A stretch of 30,492 nucleotides of DNA from an uncultured Oscillospiraceae bacterium (GTDB taxonomy: Bacteria > Bacillota > Clostridia > Oscillospirales > Oscillospiraceae), in assembly GCA_934589155.1 (NCBI GenBank), contig CAKTNP010000025.1, forward strand, positions 1 through 30,492, in the 5' to 3' direction. Of the stretch, positions 7,464-14,766 are shown piece after piece (position 1 is the first letter of the stretch; the number at the start of each line of letters is the position of its first letter). The translations under genes and the position numbers were made by a program. The notes under the pieces were generated by a model, which saw only the letters and a program-made list of their open reading frames with translations, did not search any database and was not told the origin of the DNA.

Positions 7464-7481
7464 TTCAATTTCTATATTGAA
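7464..7481. promoter_or_regulatory. Candidate LysR operator (6-6-6 dyad)
   Basis: TTCAAT, 6 nt, ATTGAA: a perfect interrupted palindrome of the size and shape bound by LysR-type regulators (T-N11-A core). It overlaps the -35 element of the promoter at 7477, where a LysR protein would be placed to activate or repress. There is no other comparable dyad at the operon promoter. Confidence 0.5.
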
Positions 7482-7504
7482 GCTGTTTTTGGTATTATTA
7501 TATC
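7477..7504 (+). promoter_or_regulatory. Promoter candidate of the hdr-flx-frd operon
   Basis: TTGAAG (7477-7482), 16 nt, TATATC (7499-7504), in the AT-richest part of the spacer. It gives a 5' leader of about 140 nt before hdrB. The -35 overlaps the right half of the 7464-7481 dyad. Both elements deviate from consensus, which fits an activator-dependent promoter. Confidence 0.45.
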
Positions 7505-7566
7505 GATAAAAATGGCGGTAATGCGGCCCTGGGACAGACACGGGGCCGGGCCCGCCAGGCGTGCCG

Positions 7567-7594
7567 AACTGGGATCCGGTAACGGGTCCCAGTT
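7567..7594 (+). promoter_or_regulatory. Leader hairpin with GNRA-type tetraloop
   Basis: AACTGGGATCCG (7567-7578), loop GTAA, and CGGGTCCCAGTT (7583-7594) form a 12-bp stem with one G-T pair. GUAA is a GNRA tetraloop, which makes the hairpin very stable. There is no T-tract after it. It lies in the leader about 57 nt before the hdrB start and may stabilise the mRNA or act as a protein-binding site. Confidence 0.45.
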
Positions 7595-7650
7595 TCCTGC
7601 TGACCTGGCCCGAGGCCGCCGCCAATCTTCCACGGAAAGGAATGCGTGCG

Positions 7651-8436
7651 ATGCAATACAGCTATTTCCCCGGATGCACCCTAAAGAACAAGGCAAAGGA
7701 CCTGGACCATTACGCCAGGGTCTGCGCCCAGGCTCTGGGCTTCCAGCTGGTGGAGCCGGAGACCTGGCAGTGCTGCGGCGGTGTGTACCCCCTGGGCAGT
7801 GACGAGATCGCCGCCAAGTTGCCCTCTGTCCGGGCCCTGAACGGGGCGAAGGAGCAGGGAATGGACCTGGTGACCGTTTGTTCCGCCTGCTACCACGTGC
7901 TCAAGCGGGTCAACGACGATATGCGGCATGTGCCGGACATTCAGGCCCGGGCCAACAATTACATGGGGCTGGCCGAGCCTTACACCGGCGAGACCCGGGT
8001 CCTTCACTATCTGGAGGTCCTGCGGGACGTGGTGGGCTTTGATGTCCTGAAGCAAAAGGTGGTAAAGCCTCTCACCGGCCGGAAGATCGGCGCCTATTAC
8101 GGTTGCCTCCTGCTGCGGCCCAGCGGCGTTATGGCCTTTGACGATCCGGAGAATCCCAGGATTTTGGAGGATTTTCTCCGGGCCCTGGGGGCGGAGCCGG
8201 TGATCTATCCCTGCCGCAACGAGTGCTGCGGCGGCTATATCAGCCTGAGAGCGCCGGAGACGGCCCAAAAGCTATGTCGAAACATCACGGAAAGCGCCAG
8301 AGGCTTCGAGGCGGAATGTCTTGTGACTGCCTGTCCTCTGTGCAAATACAACCTGAGCAAAAACAGCGAGCTACCCGTCGTCTATTTCACCGAGCTTCTA
8401 GCAGAGGCCCTGGGGCTGAAGGAGGAAACGCCATGA
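7651..8436 (+). CDS. hdrB: Heterodisulfide reductase subunit B-like protein
   Basis: A 261-residue HdrB homologue. It has the two cysteine-rich CCG domains of the family: Cys9, Cys41-Cys42, Cys77 and Cys80 form the first; Cys152, Cys192-Cys193, Cys228 and Cys231 form the second. In methanogens each CCG domain binds a noncubane [4Fe-4S] cluster at the disulfide-reducing site. Both sets are complete here, so catalysis is expected to be intact. GGAAAGG is 10 nt before ATG 7651; the nearer ATG at 7642 is too close. Its stop overlaps the hdrC start (ATGA). In a bacterium without coenzyme M and B the natural substrate is unlikely to be CoM-S-S-CoB; it may reduce another disulfide or hand electrons to the FrdAB pair further down the operon. 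Confidence 0.9.
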   Translation: MQYSYFPGCTLKNKAKDLDHYARVCAQALGFQLVEPETWQCCGGVYPLGSDEIAAKLPSVRALNGAKEQGMDLVTVCSACYHVLKRVNDDMRHVPDIQARANNYMGLAEPYTGETRVLHYLEVLRDVVGFDVLKQKVVKPLTGRKIGAYYGCLLLRPSGVMAFDDPENPRILEDFLRALGAEPVIYPCRNECCGGYISLRAPETAQKLCRNITESARGFEAECLVTACPLCKYNLSKNSELPVVYFTELLAEALGLKEETP

Positions 8437-8810
8437 ATTCCGTCGAAGAGATCCGGCTTATCAGCGGAGTCAACCCCCTGAAGTGCATGAAGTGCGGCAA
8501 ATGCTCCGCCTCCTGTCCCTCCTTTGAGGAAATGGACATCAAACCCCACCAGTTTGTGACTTATGTGATCAACGATGACGTGGAGTCTCTGGCCCAGTCC
8601 CGGTCCGCCTGGAAGTGCCTGAGCTGTTTTGCCTGCGTAGAGCGATGTCCCCGAAACGTCCAACCCGGCAAGCTCATTGACGCCGCCCGACAGATCCTCC
8701 TGCGGCGCCGGGGCCAGGAGGGCCTGTCCGCCGACGAGATACCGGCTCTGGTGGACGAGGATACTCCTCAGCAGCTGCTCATGAGCGCGTTCAGAAAGTA
8801 TCGGAGGTAG
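8433..8810 (+). CDS. hdrC: Heterodisulfide reductase subunit C-like ferredoxin protein
   Basis: A 125-residue HdrC homologue with two [4Fe-4S] ferredoxin motifs: Cys18, 21, 24 with Cys28, and Cys62, 65, 68 with Cys72. It would carry electrons between HdrA and HdrB. ATG 8433 overlaps the hdrB stop, and GGAGG lies at 8421-8425, 7 nt before it. Length and motif spacing match standalone HdrC. It is translationally coupled to hdrB and followed 3 nt later by hdrA. Confidence 0.92.
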   Translation: MNSVEEIRLISGVNPLKCMKCGKCSASCPSFEEMDIKPHQFVTYVINDDVESLAQSRSAWKCLSCFACVERCPRNVQPGKLIDAARQILLRRRGQEGLSADEIPALVDEDTPQQLLMSAFRKYRR

Positions 8811-8813
8811 GAT

Positions 8814-10802
8814 ATGCGAAGAATCGGAGTATTTGTCTGCCATTGCGGCAGCAACATTGCCGCCACGGTGGACGTGAAGCGGGTGGTGGAGGCCGCCCTC
8901 CGGGAGCCTATGGTTGTCCATGCGGAGGACTATCCCTACATGTGTTCCGAGGCGGGCCAGAGCCGCATTGCCGAGGCCATCCGGGAGGAAAAGTTGGACG
9001 GATTGGTTGTCTGCTCCTGCTCCCCCCGGATGCATGAGGCCACCTTCCGCAAGTGCGCGGAGAAGAACGGCCTGAACCCCTATCTCATGGAGATCGCCAA
9101 CATTCGGGAGCACTGTTCCTGGATCCACAAGGATATGGAGGAAGCTACGGAAAAAGCCATTATTCTCATGCGTGCGGCCGTGGCGAAGGTCCATTTGAAC
9201 AGCCCCCTGCAGGCCGGGGAAAGCGCCGTGACCAAGCGGGCCTTGGTCATCGGCGGCGGTATTGCCGGCATCCAGACCGCACTGGACATTGCGGAGGCTG
9301 GTTACCCTGTGGATATTGTGGAAAAGGAGCCCTCCATTGGCGGGAGAATGTCACAGCTGGACAAGACATTTCCGACTTTGGACTGTTCGGCGTGTATTTT
9401 GACGCCGAAAATGGTGGACGCGGCCGCCCATGAGAACATCACCCTATACACTTACAGCGAGGTGGAAAAGGTGTCCGGCTTCGTCGGCAACTTTACCGTG
9501 CAAATCCGGAAAAAAGCCCGGTATGTGGACATGGACAAATGTACCGGCTGCGGCGTCTGTCAGGAGAAGTGTCCCTCCAAGAAAACGCCCAATGAATTCA
9601 ACCGGGGACTGAACAACCGAAGCGCCATTTATACCCCCTTTGCCCAGGCCATTCCCAATGTGCCGGTCATCGATCCCAAAGCCTGTATCAAGCTGAAAAC
9701 CGGAAAGTGCGGCGTGTGCCAGAAGTTCTGTCAGGCCGGGGCCATTGACTACACCCAGCAGGACGAGATCGTGACCCGAGATTACGGCGCCATCGTGGTG
9801 GCCACGGGCTTTGACACCATCAAGCTGGACCGGTACGGCGAATACGCCTACGGCCAGAGCAAGGACGTGATCACCTCCCTGGAATTAGAGCGGATCATGA
9901 ACGCCGCCGGTCCCACCAAGGGCCACCTGGAGCGGCTCTCTGACGGCAGGGCCCCCAAGGAGATCGTGTTCATCCAGTGCGTGGGCAGCCGCTGCGCCGA
10001 CGACCGGGGCAAGCCCTACTGTTCCAAGATCTGCTGCATGTACACCGCCAAGCACGCCATGCTGATCCGGGACAAATACCCGGACACCAACGTGACCGTG
10101 TTCTACATCGACGTTCGGACCCCGGGCAAGAACTTCGACGAGTTCTATCGTCGGGCCGTGGAGGACTACGGGGTCAACTACATCAAGGGCCAGGTGGGAA
10201 AGGTTGCCCCCCAGCCCGACGGCAGTCTGCTGGTCCACGGAGTGGATCTTTTGGAGAACAAGCAGATCAAGAAGCGGGCGGACCTTGTGGTGCTGGCCAC
10301 CGCCATTGAGCCCAACCCCGACGCCCGGCGGATCGCCTCCATGCTCACCGCCTCCATCGACACCAACAACTTTTTAACAGAGGCACACCCCAAGCTGCGG
10401 CCGGTGGAATCCCCCACGGCGGGCGTATTCCTGTCCGGCGTGTGCCAGGGCCCCAAGGACATTCCCGAGACCGTGGCCCAGGCCGGGGCCGCCGCCGTGA
10501 AGGTCATCGGTTTACTGGCCAAGGACAAGCTCAAAACCAACCCCTGCACGGCAAAACCTGACGAGCTTCGGTGCAACGGCTGCTCCCAGTGCGCCAACGT
10601 ATGCCCTTACGGTGCAATTTCCTATACAACTAAGCTGATCAACGACCACGGGATCCGGGAAGAGCGGCGGTTGGCCCAGGTCAATTCCGCCCTGTGCCAG
10701 GGCTGCGGCGCCTGCACCGTGGCCTGTCCCAGCGGCGCCATGGACCTGCAGGGATTCAGCAACAGACAGATCATTGCGGAGGTGGACGCCATATGCCGGT
10801 AA
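8814..10802 (+). CDS. hdrA: Heterodisulfide reductase subunit A-like flavoprotein
   Basis: A 662-residue HdrA homologue, the flavin subunit that carries out electron bifurcation in characterised complexes. The N-terminal region has VCHCGSNI (Cys9, Cys11) plus further conserved cysteines. The FAD-binding fold starts at GGGIAGIQ near residue 147, with DCSACILTPKM near 192. An inserted ferredoxin-type motif CTGCGVCQEKCP lies near 243, and CGVCQKFC near 302. A region with CVGSRC and CSKICC lies near 388-408. Two C-terminal [4Fe-4S] motifs start at about 587 (CNGCSQCANVCP) and 629 (CQGCGACTVACP). This is the full bacterial/archaeal HdrA architecture. The stop overlaps the next gene by 10 nt. Expected role: accept electrons via the FlxD partner and split them between ferredoxin and HdrBC. 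Confidence 0.93.
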   Translation: MRRIGVFVCHCGSNIAATVDVKRVVEAALREPMVVHAEDYPYMCSEAGQSRIAEAIREEKLDGLVVCSCSPRMHEATFRKCAEKNGLNPYLMEIANIREHCSWIHKDMEEATEKAIILMRAAVAKVHLNSPLQAGESAVTKRALVIGGGIAGIQTALDIAEAGYPVDIVEKEPSIGGRMSQLDKTFPTLDCSACILTPKMVDAAAHENITLYTYSEVEKVSGFVGNFTVQIRKKARYVDMDKCTGCGVCQEKCPSKKTPNEFNRGLNNRSAIYTPFAQAIPNVPVIDPKACIKLKTGKCGVCQKFCQAGAIDYTQQDEIVTRDYGAIVVATGFDTIKLDRYGEYAYGQSKDVITSLELERIMNAAGPTKGHLERLSDGRAPKEIVFIQCVGSRCADDRGKPYCSKICCMYTAKHAMLIRDKYPDTNVTVFYIDVRTPGKNFDEFYRRAVEDYGVNYIKGQVGKVAPQPDGSLLVHGVDLLENKQIKKRADLVVLATAIEPNPDARRIASMLTASIDTNNFLTEAHPKLRPVESPTAGVFLSGVCQGPKDIPETVAQAGAAAVKVIGLLAKDKLKTNPCTAKPDELRCNGCSQCANVCPYGAISYTTKLINDHGIREERRLAQVNSALCQGCGACTVACPSGAMDLQGFSNRQIIAEVDAICR

Positions 10803-11230
10803 CTGAAAATTGGAAGCCCCTGATTGTGGCCTTCTGCTGCAACTGGTGCAGCTACGCAGGCGCGGACCTGGCCGGGTCCAGCCGGCTGAGCTATCCCGCG
10901 GACGTGAAGATCATCAAGGTCCCATGCTCCTGCCGGGTGAACCCTATGTTCATTCTCCGGGCCTTTGAAAAGGGTGCCGACGGGGTGATCCTCTGCGGCT
11001 GCCATCCCGGAGACTGCCACTACTCTACAGGCAACTACTACGCACGCCGCCGGATGACCCTGCTGTTCTCCATGCTGGATTATCTGGGAGTGGAAAGCGG
11101 CCGGACCCGGGTGGAATGGGTCTCCGCCGCCGAAGGTGTGAAGTTCTCGGAGACCATGAATTCCTTCGTAGAGCAAGTACGGGCGCTGGGACCCAGCGTG
11201 AGATTGGGGGATCTGCGATGCAAGAATTGA
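10793..11230 (+). CDS. MvhD/FlxD-type iron-sulfur protein
   Basis: A 145-residue protein of the MvhD family (hydrogenase delta subunit), also found as FlxD. Signature pieces are CCNWCSYAGAD (Cys15, 16, 19), VPCSCRVNP (Cys45, 47) and CGCHPGDCHYSTGN (Cys68, 70, 75), which together bind a [2Fe-2S]-type cluster. In known complexes it passes electrons to HdrA. ATG 10793 overlaps the hdrA stop, with GGAGG about 9 nt upstream. No hydrogenase large or small subunit is present, so electrons come from the Flx partners rather than from H2. Confidence 0.88.
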   Translation: MPVTENWKPLIVAFCCNWCSYAGADLAGSSRLSYPADVKIIKVPCSCRVNPMFILRAFEKGADGVILCGCHPGDCHYSTGNYYARRRMTLLFSMLDYLGVESGRTRVEWVSAAEGVKFSETMNSFVEQVRALGPSVRLGDLRCKN

Positions 11231-12192
11231 TCGAGCGGGCCAAGGCCCTGCTGGACGCCGGTGAAGTGGCCCGGGTCCTGGGCTGGCGGAAGGGCGAGAC
11301 GGAATTCGACCCGGAGCCCGCCTTTTTTGAGACGGCGGAGAGCCTGAAGGATTTCTGCTATAACGGCTTCTGCGGCGCCAATCTCAGCAAGTACATGATC
11401 GAGGCCGGGAAGAAAGAGGGCAGGACCCTGGTATTCTTAAAGCCCTGCGACAGCTACAGCTACAATGAGCTATTGAAAGAGCACCGGGTGGACCGGGACA
11501 AAGCCTACCTCATCGGCGTGGGCTGTATGGGGAAATTGGCGGCGAATCGGATCCCTTTTGAGGGAATTTTGTCGGTCCGAGGGGCGGATTACCCCGATTA
11601 TCAGGAAAATCTGACGGTGGAGACCCTCTACGGCACCAAGACCATCCCCTATCAGCAGGCCATGCTGGAGAGGTGCCACGTGTGCAAGGGCAAGACCCAC
11701 GCAGTCTATGACGAGCAGCTGGGGGAGTCCCGGGACACGGTGGACGGGGACCGGTTCGGCGAAGTGGCCAGGATCGAGGCCATGAGCCCGGAGGAGAAAT
11801 TCGCTTTCTTCCAGAAAGAGCTCAGCAAGTGTATCCGCTGCAACGCCTGCCGCAATGTCTGTCCCGCCTGCTCCTGCCGCAAGTGCGTGTTTGACAGCAC
11901 AGCTTTTGATTCCGCTCAAAAGGCCAACTCCACCTCCTTCGAGGAAAAAATGTTCCATATTATCCGGGCCTTCCATGTGGCGGGCCGCTGCACCGACTGC
12001 GGCGAGTGCAGCCGGGTCTGTCCCCAGGGCATCCCGCTGCATCTTTTCAACCGAAAATTCATCAAGGATATTAACAGGTTGTACGGCGAATACCAGGCCG
12101 GAGCGGACCCGGAAGAGCGGGCACCGCTGGTGAATTTCCGGACGGATGATGTCGAACCCGGGGTAGGAAGGGGGAAAAATGGCGATGTATAA
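11218..12192 (+). CDS. FlxC-like iron-sulfur protein (FrhB/FdhB-type with two ferredoxin motifs)
   Basis: A 324-residue protein. The N-terminal 160 residues resemble the FrhB/FdhB family (for example LVFLKPCDSYSYNELLKEH and YLIGVGCMGKL). Then CHVCKG near residue 156 and a C-terminal ferredoxin pair: CIRCNACRNVCPACSCRKC at about 205-223 and CTDCGECSRVCP at about 258-269. This matches one of the two related iron-sulfur subunits (FlxB or FlxC) of the Flx-Hdr complex described in Desulfovibrio. The start overlaps the preceding stop by 13 nt; the end overlaps the next gene by 14 nt. Which of FlxB or FlxC it corresponds to cannot be settled here. Confidence 0.8.
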   Translation: MQELIERAKALLDAGEVARVLGWRKGETEFDPEPAFFETAESLKDFCYNGFCGANLSKYMIEAGKKEGRTLVFLKPCDSYSYNELLKEHRVDRDKAYLIGVGCMGKLAANRIPFEGILSVRGADYPDYQENLTVETLYGTKTIPYQQAMLERCHVCKGKTHAVYDEQLGESRDTVDGDRFGEVARIEAMSPEEKFAFFQKELSKCIRCNACRNVCPACSCRKCVFDSTAFDSAQKANSTSFEEKMFHIIRAFHVAGRCTDCGECSRVCPQGIPLHLFNRKFIKDINRLYGEYQAGADPEERAPLVNFRTDDVEPGVGRGKNGDV

Positions 12193-13210
12193 GATTTCAA
12201 AAACCGATCTGAACCGGCTTTTTGAGAATATTTCGACCAAAAACGACCTGTTTTTGCCCACCGAAAGCGGTGGAAAAACGAATTTTGCGCTCTGGAGCGA
12301 AGGGGTTCGGGCGGATCTGGACACCTTAAAGACCGTAAAATCCCCCAAGGACCTGTTTTTCCCTCAGAGCGAAGTGCTCTACACCTGCGCCCGGCAGGAG
12401 GAAAGCTGGACCGTGACCCCGGAGGCCCACCGGGAGATCCCCTTCGTAGCCTTTGGTCTGAAAGCCTGCGACGTTCGGGCCCTGGCGGTGCTGGACCGTG
12501 TGTTCCTGTCAGAGCCGGTGGACACCTATTACGCTGCCCGGCGGGAAAAGGGGACCATCGTGAGCCTGGCCTGCAATCGACCGGAGGCATCCTGCTTCTG
12601 CGGCACCTTCGGCATCGACTGTGCCCAGCCGGAGGGAGATGTGGCGGCCTGGCTGTCTGATGACAGCCTGTACTGGGAGCCCAGAACGGAAAAGGGCCGG
12701 AGCCTTACGGAGCGGGTCCGGGACCTCCTGGAGCCCTGCGGGGAAGAAGAGCCGGAGAAGATAATTTCCGAAATCCGAAACATCCGAGACCGGCTGCCCC
12801 TGAAGGATCTGGATCTTTCCCGGTGGGGCGCCCAGGCGGCGGAGCGCAATTTTGACTCACCCCTGTGGGAGGAGCTGTATGCGCCCTGTCTTGCCTGCGG
12901 CACCTGCACCTTCGTCTGCCCCACCTGTCAGTGCTATGACATCAAGGACTTTGACACAGGCCACGGGGTCCAGCGCTATCGCTGCTGGGACAGCTGTATG
13001 TACTCCGACTTTACCATGATGGCCCATGGCAACAACCGGACCAGCCAGATGCAGCGGTTCCGTCAGCGCTTTATGCACAAGCTGGCCTACTTCCCCGCCA
13101 ACAACGAGGGCATGTTCTCCTGTGTGGGCTGCGGCCGATGTGTGGACAAGTGCCCAAGCCACCTCAATATCGTAAAGGTGATCCGAGCCTTTGGAAGGGA
13201 GGACGCGTGA
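12179..13210 (+). CDS. FlxB/AsrA-like iron-sulfur protein
   Basis: A 343-residue protein related to the AsrA / sulfhydrogenase beta family. The N-terminal domain (about 1-200) has FGLKACDVRALAVLDR and CNRPEASCFCGTFGIDC near residue 131. The C-terminal domain carries two [4Fe-4S] motifs, CLACGTCTFVCPTCQC near 238 and CVGCGRCVDKCP near 314. In AsrABC, sulfhydrogenases and Flx complexes, this subunit connects the NAD(P)H-flavin subunit with the rest. GGAAGGGGG precedes the start; ATG 12179 and ATG 12185 are both possible. The final A of its stop is the first base of the next ATG. No AsrC siroheme sulfite reductase follows, so the unit is not a sulfite reductase. Confidence 0.82.
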   Translation: MAMYKISKTDLNRLFENISTKNDLFLPTESGGKTNFALWSEGVRADLDTLKTVKSPKDLFFPQSEVLYTCARQEESWTVTPEAHREIPFVAFGLKACDVRALAVLDRVFLSEPVDTYYAARREKGTIVSLACNRPEASCFCGTFGIDCAQPEGDVAAWLSDDSLYWEPRTEKGRSLTERVRDLLEPCGEEEPEKIISEIRNIRDRLPLKDLDLSRWGAQAAERNFDSPLWEELYAPCLACGTCTFVCPTCQCYDIKDFDTGHGVQRYRCWDSCMYSDFTMMAHGNNRTSQMQRFRQRFMHKLAYFPANNEGMFSCVGCGRCVDKCPSHLNIVKVIRAFGREDA

Positions 13211-14064
13211 TGCACGACTGTACCTGTTTCCCCGGCTTTGCCCACGACACGTTGGTGCCTCAAGTAGGGATCATCACGGACATTCGGGAGGAAACACCGG
13301 ATGTAAAAACCTTCCGAGTCAACGCCCCCGGCGGCGGGAAACTATTTGAACACATGCCCGGCCAGTGCGCCATGGTCTGCGTGCCCGGGGTCAGCGAGGC
13401 CATGTTCTCCATTACCTCCTCGCCTACCAATCGGGAGTATCAGGAATTTTCCATCAAGCGCTGCGGCGAGCTGACGGACTGCCTTCACTCCTTGCAGGTA
13501 GGGGACCAGATCCTGGTCCGGGGACCCTATGGCAATCATTTCCCCGTAGAGACGGAACTGAAGGGGAAGAACCTCCTGTTCATTGCAGGCGGCATCGGCC
13601 TTGCCCCCCTGCGCTCCGTCATCAACTATGTGCTGGACAACCGGGTGAATTACGGCACCGTAGACATCCTCTATGGCTCCCGGTCCGCCGACGATCTGGT
13701 ACGGCGGGAGGAGATGGAGACGGTCTGGGCCAAGGCCAGGGACGTGAACGTGTACATGACCATCGACCGGCCCCAGGAGGGCTGGGAAGGCCATGTGGGT
13801 TTCGTGCCCTCCTATCTCAAGGAGGTGGGCTTTGACACCAACAAGGTGGCCCTGCTCTGCGGTCCTCCCATTATGATCAAATTCTGCCTCCAGGCCCTGG
13901 AGGAAATGGGCTTCTCCAAAGACCAGGTCTACACCACCCTGGAGCTGCGGATGAAGTGCGGCATCGGCAAATGCGGCCGCTGCAACATCGGCACCAAATA
14001 TGTGTGCAAGGACGGCCCGGTGTTCCGCTTTGACCAGGTAGACCAGCTTCCCAACGAATACTAA
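13210..14064 (+). CDS. FlxA/AsrB-like FAD/NAD(P)H oxidoreductase
   Basis: A 284-residue protein of the ferredoxin-NADP reductase-like group found in AsrB, HydG and FlxA. An N-terminal beta-barrel binds FAD (region ending MFSITSSP near residue 66). The NAD(P)-binding domain has GGIGLAPLRS near 128 and LLCGPPIMI near 216. A C-terminal [2Fe-2S] motif has Cys250, 255, 258 and 266 (CGIGKCGRCNIG then VC). All expected motifs are intact. It would oxidise NADH (or NADPH) and feed electrons into the Flx-Hdr chain. ATG 13210 shares one base with the preceding stop, and AAGGGAGG lies upstream. Confidence 0.88.
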   Translation: MHDCTCFPGFAHDTLVPQVGIITDIREETPDVKTFRVNAPGGGKLFEHMPGQCAMVCVPGVSEAMFSITSSPTNREYQEFSIKRCGELTDCLHSLQVGDQILVRGPYGNHFPVETELKGKNLLFIAGGIGLAPLRSVINYVLDNRVNYGTVDILYGSRSADDLVRREEMETVWAKARDVNVYMTIDRPQEGWEGHVGFVPSYLKEVGFDTNKVALLCGPPIMIKFCLQALEEMGFSKDQVYTTLELRMKCGIGKCGRCNIGTKYVCKDGPVFRFDQVDQLPNEY

Positions 14065-14079
14065 GGGGGACAACGTGAA

Positions 14080-14754
14080 ATGAGCGATATGGTAAATGTC
14101 TATTTCTTCGGCAAAAAATATTTCGTTCCCGGCGATCTGACCATTATGACCGCCATGGAATATGCCGGATACACCCTGACCCGGGGCTGCGGCTGCCGCC
14201 ACGGCTTCTGCGGGGCCTGCGCCACCATTTATCGGATCAAGGGCAAAAACGAGCTGAAAACCTGTCTGGCCTGTCAGACCCAGGTCCAGGAGGGCATGTA
14301 TGTGGCCTCCATTCCCTATTTTCCCACGGACAAGCGGACCTATGAGATCGAGGATCTAAAGGCGGACCAGCGGGTCATGATGGAACTGTACCCGGAGATC
14401 TACGCCTGTGTGGGCTGCAACGCCTGCACCAAGGCCTGTCCCCAGAGCCTGAACGTCATGCAGTACATCGCCTATGCCCAGCGGGGAGAGCTGGAAAAAT
14501 GCGCCGAGGAGTCCTTTGACTGCGTAGGCTGCGGCTGCTGCTCCGTCCGCTGTCCCGCGGGGATCAGCCACCCCATGGTGGGGCTGCTGGCCCGGCGGCT
14601 GACGGGAAAATATATCGCCCCCAAGTCGGAGCACCTGGAAAAGCGGGTGGAGGAGATCCGCCGCGGGGATTATGATGAACTCATTGAGAAAATCATGGAA
14701 AAGCCTATTTCCGAAATGGAAGAGCTTTACAACCATCGGGACATTGAGAAGTAA
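14080..14754 (+). CDS. Fumarate reductase/succinate dehydrogenase iron-sulfur subunit-like protein
   Basis: A 224-residue FrdB/SdhB-like protein. The N-terminal domain has a [2Fe-2S] motif (CRHGFCGAC from about residue 38, and CLAC near 65). The C-terminal domain has CVGCNACTKACP near 110 and CVGCGCCSVRCPAG near 148, both with four cysteines of the [4Fe-4S] type; canonical FrdB has [4Fe-4S] and [3Fe-4S] clusters with a different second motif. It therefore looks like the FrdB/TfrB-type N-terminal part joined to an HdrC-like C-terminal part, without a CCG domain. The separate HdrB at the start of the operon could supply that function. It precedes the flavoprotein gene by 12 nt. Confidence 0.82.
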   Translation: MSDMVNVYFFGKKYFVPGDLTIMTAMEYAGYTLTRGCGCRHGFCGACATIYRIKGKNELKTCLACQTQVQEGMYVASIPYFPTDKRTYEIEDLKADQRVMMELYPEIYACVGCNACTKACPQSLNVMQYIAYAQRGELEKCAEESFDCVGCGCCSVRCPAGISHPMVGLLARRLTGKYIAPKSEHLEKRVEEIRRGDYDELIEKIMEKPISEMEELYNHRDIEK

Positions 14755-14766
14755 GGAGGGGGAGCC

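Noticed and set aside
10793..11230. Hydrogenase operon (MvhADG)
   Set aside because: Only the delta-type subunit is present; there is no nickel-iron hydrogenase large or small subunit in the window.
12179..14064. Anaerobic sulfite reductase (AsrAB)
   Set aside because: The two proteins resemble AsrA and AsrB, but no siroheme AsrC follows and the genes are embedded in an Hdr-Frd operon, so the Flx role is more likely.
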